Below are positions 5,670-7,087 of a stretch of DNA of 7,087 nucleotides, piece by piece. Numbering within the stretch: position 1 is the stretch's first letter; each line of letters opens with the position of its first letter. Made by a program: the position numbers and the translations under genes. The DNA is from an uncultured delta proteobacterium. Its GTDB lineage: Bacteria; Myxococcota_A; Bradymonadia; REDH01. The DNA lies in contig CAIWGR010000285.1 of assembly GCA_903912275.1 (NCBI GenBank), positions 1 to 7,087 on the forward strand, written 5' to 3'. The notes beneath the pieces were generated by a model. That model had not been told where the DNA came from. It saw only the letters and a list, made by a program, of their open reading frames with translations, and did not search any database.

Positions 5670-6991
5670 GGGCGGCGCACACTGCTGAGGATGGCTGCAA
5701 GCTTCGCGGAGGCCGTCGCGCTGTCGTATCCTGCCTGGCTCCGGTCCACCGCAAACCCGGTGCCGAGCGCAAACGCTTCGGCCATGGCATCAGCGATGCC
5801 GGTGATGTCGTCGAGGCTCCGCAGCTCCGCATAGGGCAGTGGCGCGAGCATCTCGCCGAGCTCTGGATTGTCTGCAACCACCAGCATCGGACGAGGGGAG
5901 ACGAGGTAGTCGTAGACCTTTGCCGGCACCCGCTGCACCGTCCGGTTGTTGAGCGCTACAAGCAGGTCGGCGGTCTCCATGAAGCTGCCCACCTGGCGGT
6001 AGGGCACGAAGGCCCCTTCGGTCAGCATCGCGGCCACGCCGAGCTTCTCGGCATAGGCCCGCGCCTCGGCGGGGACGCGGCCCGTGACCACGAGGTGGAA
6101 CTTCGTCTCGTCGATGCCGCGCGCCTTGAGCAACGCGAGCGCCTCGAGCAGCTCATCGCCCTCCACGTAGCGTCGAAAATTGCCGAGAAAGAGCGCTGTG
6201 TAGCGCGGGTCACGCTCGAACGAGCCATTCGCGATCAGCGCCGCGTCGCCATGGTTGCGGATGACGTGGAACTTCGCGGCAGGCTGATCGGCGTAGTGTG
6301 CGAGGTAGTCGCGGCGGGTGGTCTCGGTGTTGAGGATGACGGCGCTGGCCTGCGCCACGCAGCGCCGCTCCATTGCGTCCACGAGCCTGCGCTGCGGCCA
6401 GGGGCGTTCGCTGCGACGGAGCTCGCAGACACTCCAGGGATCGCGCAGATCGAGCACGAGCGGGATGCCGCTCTCGCGCGAGAGCTGTGCTCCGACCAGC
6501 AGTGCGGCGTGCGGGTCGGCATTGACGACGATGGCCTCGAACCTGTGCTCGCGCATGAGCCGCCGCGACGCCTTCAGCGCATGCGGGATCTCGATGCTGT
6601 GGTGGCCCAGCGGCACCCACTCGGGCGACGGCCACCAGAACGAGGGCGAGCGGTAGGTGTTCTGCAGCGCCCGCGGCAGCATGCGCTTGAGCCCGGAAGG
6701 CCTGCGGACGATGGGCTTGCCGCCGGCATCGTGGGTGGGGCGCGGCAGCTCGCCGCGGGCCACCGCGGCCTCGTTGCGGCGCGCCGTCCGGCTCCAGTCG
6801 CGCACCACCGTAACCTCCGCCGGCAGCGCCTCGGAGAGCGTCACATCGATGGCATCCGACTCATGCAGATCACAGAGCACCACGGCCTGCCAACCGAGCG
6901 CCGGCAGGTGGCGGCAGAACTTGAGCGGCCGGAGCGCGCCCACGCGGGACTGCGGCGGAAAGGAGGGGCTGAGATAGAGGAACTTAGGCAT
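5663..6991 (-). CDS. GT4-family glycosyltransferase (GT-B fold)
   Basis: A 442-residue cytoplasmic or membrane-associated glycosyltransferase of the GT4 type used in surface polysaccharide or glycolipid assembly, moving a sugar from a nucleotide donor to an acceptor. The N-terminal Rossmann half has the opening LYLSPSFPPQSRVG (5-18), with the conserved FPP and an R-rich helix after it, a VNADPHAALLVG segment (156-167) and DLRDPWS (181-187), which resembles the DxRDxWP motif of WbuB-like enzymes. The donor-binding half begins near residue 245 with a FLGNFRR strand-loop (268-274) and contains VPAKVYDYL (355-363). The aspartate at 361 stands where most relatives have glutamate in P-x-K-x-x-E-Y, a conservative change. 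ATG 6991 is chosen because MPKFLYLSP is the expected first beta strand; only a weak GGGA (6998-7001) precedes it, and the upstream gene overlaps it by 8 nt, so coupled translation is likely. Its 3' end overlaps the fusion gene by 7 nt. Donor and acceptor are unknown. Confidence 0.9.
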   Translation of the reverse strand: MPKFLYLSPSFPPQSRVGALRPLKFCRHLPALGWQAVVLCDLHESDAIDVTLSEALPAEVTVVRDWSRTARRNEAAVARGELPRPTHDAGGKPIVRRPSGLKRMLPRALQNTYRSPSFWWPSPEWVPLGHHSIEIPHALKASRRLMREHRFEAIVVNADPHAALLVGAQLSRESGIPLVLDLRDPWSVCELRRSERPWPQRRLVDAMERRCVAQASAVILNTETTRRDYLAHYADQPAAKFHVIRNHGDAALIANGSFERDPRYTALFLGNFRRYVEGDELLEALALLKARGIDETKFHLVVTGRVPAEARAYAEKLGVAAMLTEGAFVPYRQVGSFMETADLLVALNNRTVQRVPAKVYDYLVSPRPMLVVADNPELGEMLAPLPYAELRSLDDITGIADAMAEAFALGTGFAVDRSQAGYDSATASAKLAAILSSVRRPQ

Positions 6992-7087
6992 GTTCGATCC
7001 CGGAGGGGGCGACCTGCCGGCTCTTGGCCACAACCCGCACCGCCGCTGCAATGGCGACGGTCACGGAGAGCAGAGCGGCGGGCACCA
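6984..7087 (-). CDS. C-terminal end of an upstream gene, probably a membrane protein (partial)
   Basis: An open frame on the - strand enters from the right edge and ends at TAA 6986-6984, giving 33 visible residues. They start with a hydrophobic stretch (VPAALLSVTVAIAAAVRVV) followed by a basic, polar tail (AKSRQVAPSGIEHA), as at the end of a last transmembrane helix. The stop lies inside the first codons of the GT4 gene, an 8-nt overlap typical of genes in one operon. A flippase, polymerase or other polysaccharide membrane protein would suit the context, but 33 residues are too few to name the family. The start is outside the window. Confidence 0.6.
   Translation of the reverse strand, partial: VPAALLSVTVAIAAAVRVVAKSRQVAPSGIEHA

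Noticed and set aside
6992..7051. A 20-residue N-terminal extension of the GT4 enzyme from an upstream alternative start
   Set aside because: MPKFLYLSP at 6991 is the expected first strand of the GT-B fold, and the extension overlaps the coding end of the upstream gene.

Overview
The window comes from a GC-rich bacterial chromosome (roughly two thirds G+C by eye, with strong C/G bias at third codon positions). The protein styles, namely an AttH/CrtC-type lipocalin, a GT-C-like membrane protein and a WbuB-like GT4 enzyme, would suit a myxobacterium-like or other predatory or soil lineage. No rRNA or marker gene is present to prove this, so the taxonomic remark is inference. Almost all of the sequence is coding. 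I see no RNA genes, insertion sequences, CRISPR arrays or large repeats.

Layout from left to right: (1) an MFS transporter of the DHA1/AraJ-like type on + (83-1351); (2) a polytopic GT-C-superfamily-like membrane protein on - (3207-1348), whose stop codon interlocks with the MFS stop inside one CTAG; (3) a 224-bp divergent intergenic region (3208-3431), less GC-rich on its left side, with a weak promoter candidate and a short dyad; (4) the centrepiece on +, a 745-residue two-domain protein (3432-5669), with an N-terminal AttH/CrtC-like (carotenoid 1,2-hydratase-like, lipocalin-fold) domain fused in frame to a complete C-terminal trans-isoprenyl diphosphate synthase; (5) a GT4-family glycosyltransferase on - (6991-5663), overlapping the fusion gene's stop by 7 nt; (6) the last 33 codons of an upstream gene on - (from beyond 7087 to 6984), which overlaps the GT4 start by 8 nt and reads like the C-terminal tail of a membrane protein.

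How they may work together: the synthase half carries all the motifs needed to make a linear allylic prenyl diphosphate, probably C20 or longer. The fused lipocalin half belongs to a superfamily that adds water to terminal isoprenoid double bonds (CrtC) and, in fungal relatives, performs pericyclic cyclisations. A self-contained enzyme that builds a prenyl diphosphate and then hydrates or cyclises it is the most interesting hypothesis here. The neighbouring GT4, GT-C-like protein and exporter could decorate and move a lipid or saccharide product. However, the genes alternate in strand and do not form one operon, so a shared pathway is only suggested. The GT4 and the truncated membrane-protein gene look like the end of a separate surface-polysaccharide operon continuing to the right.
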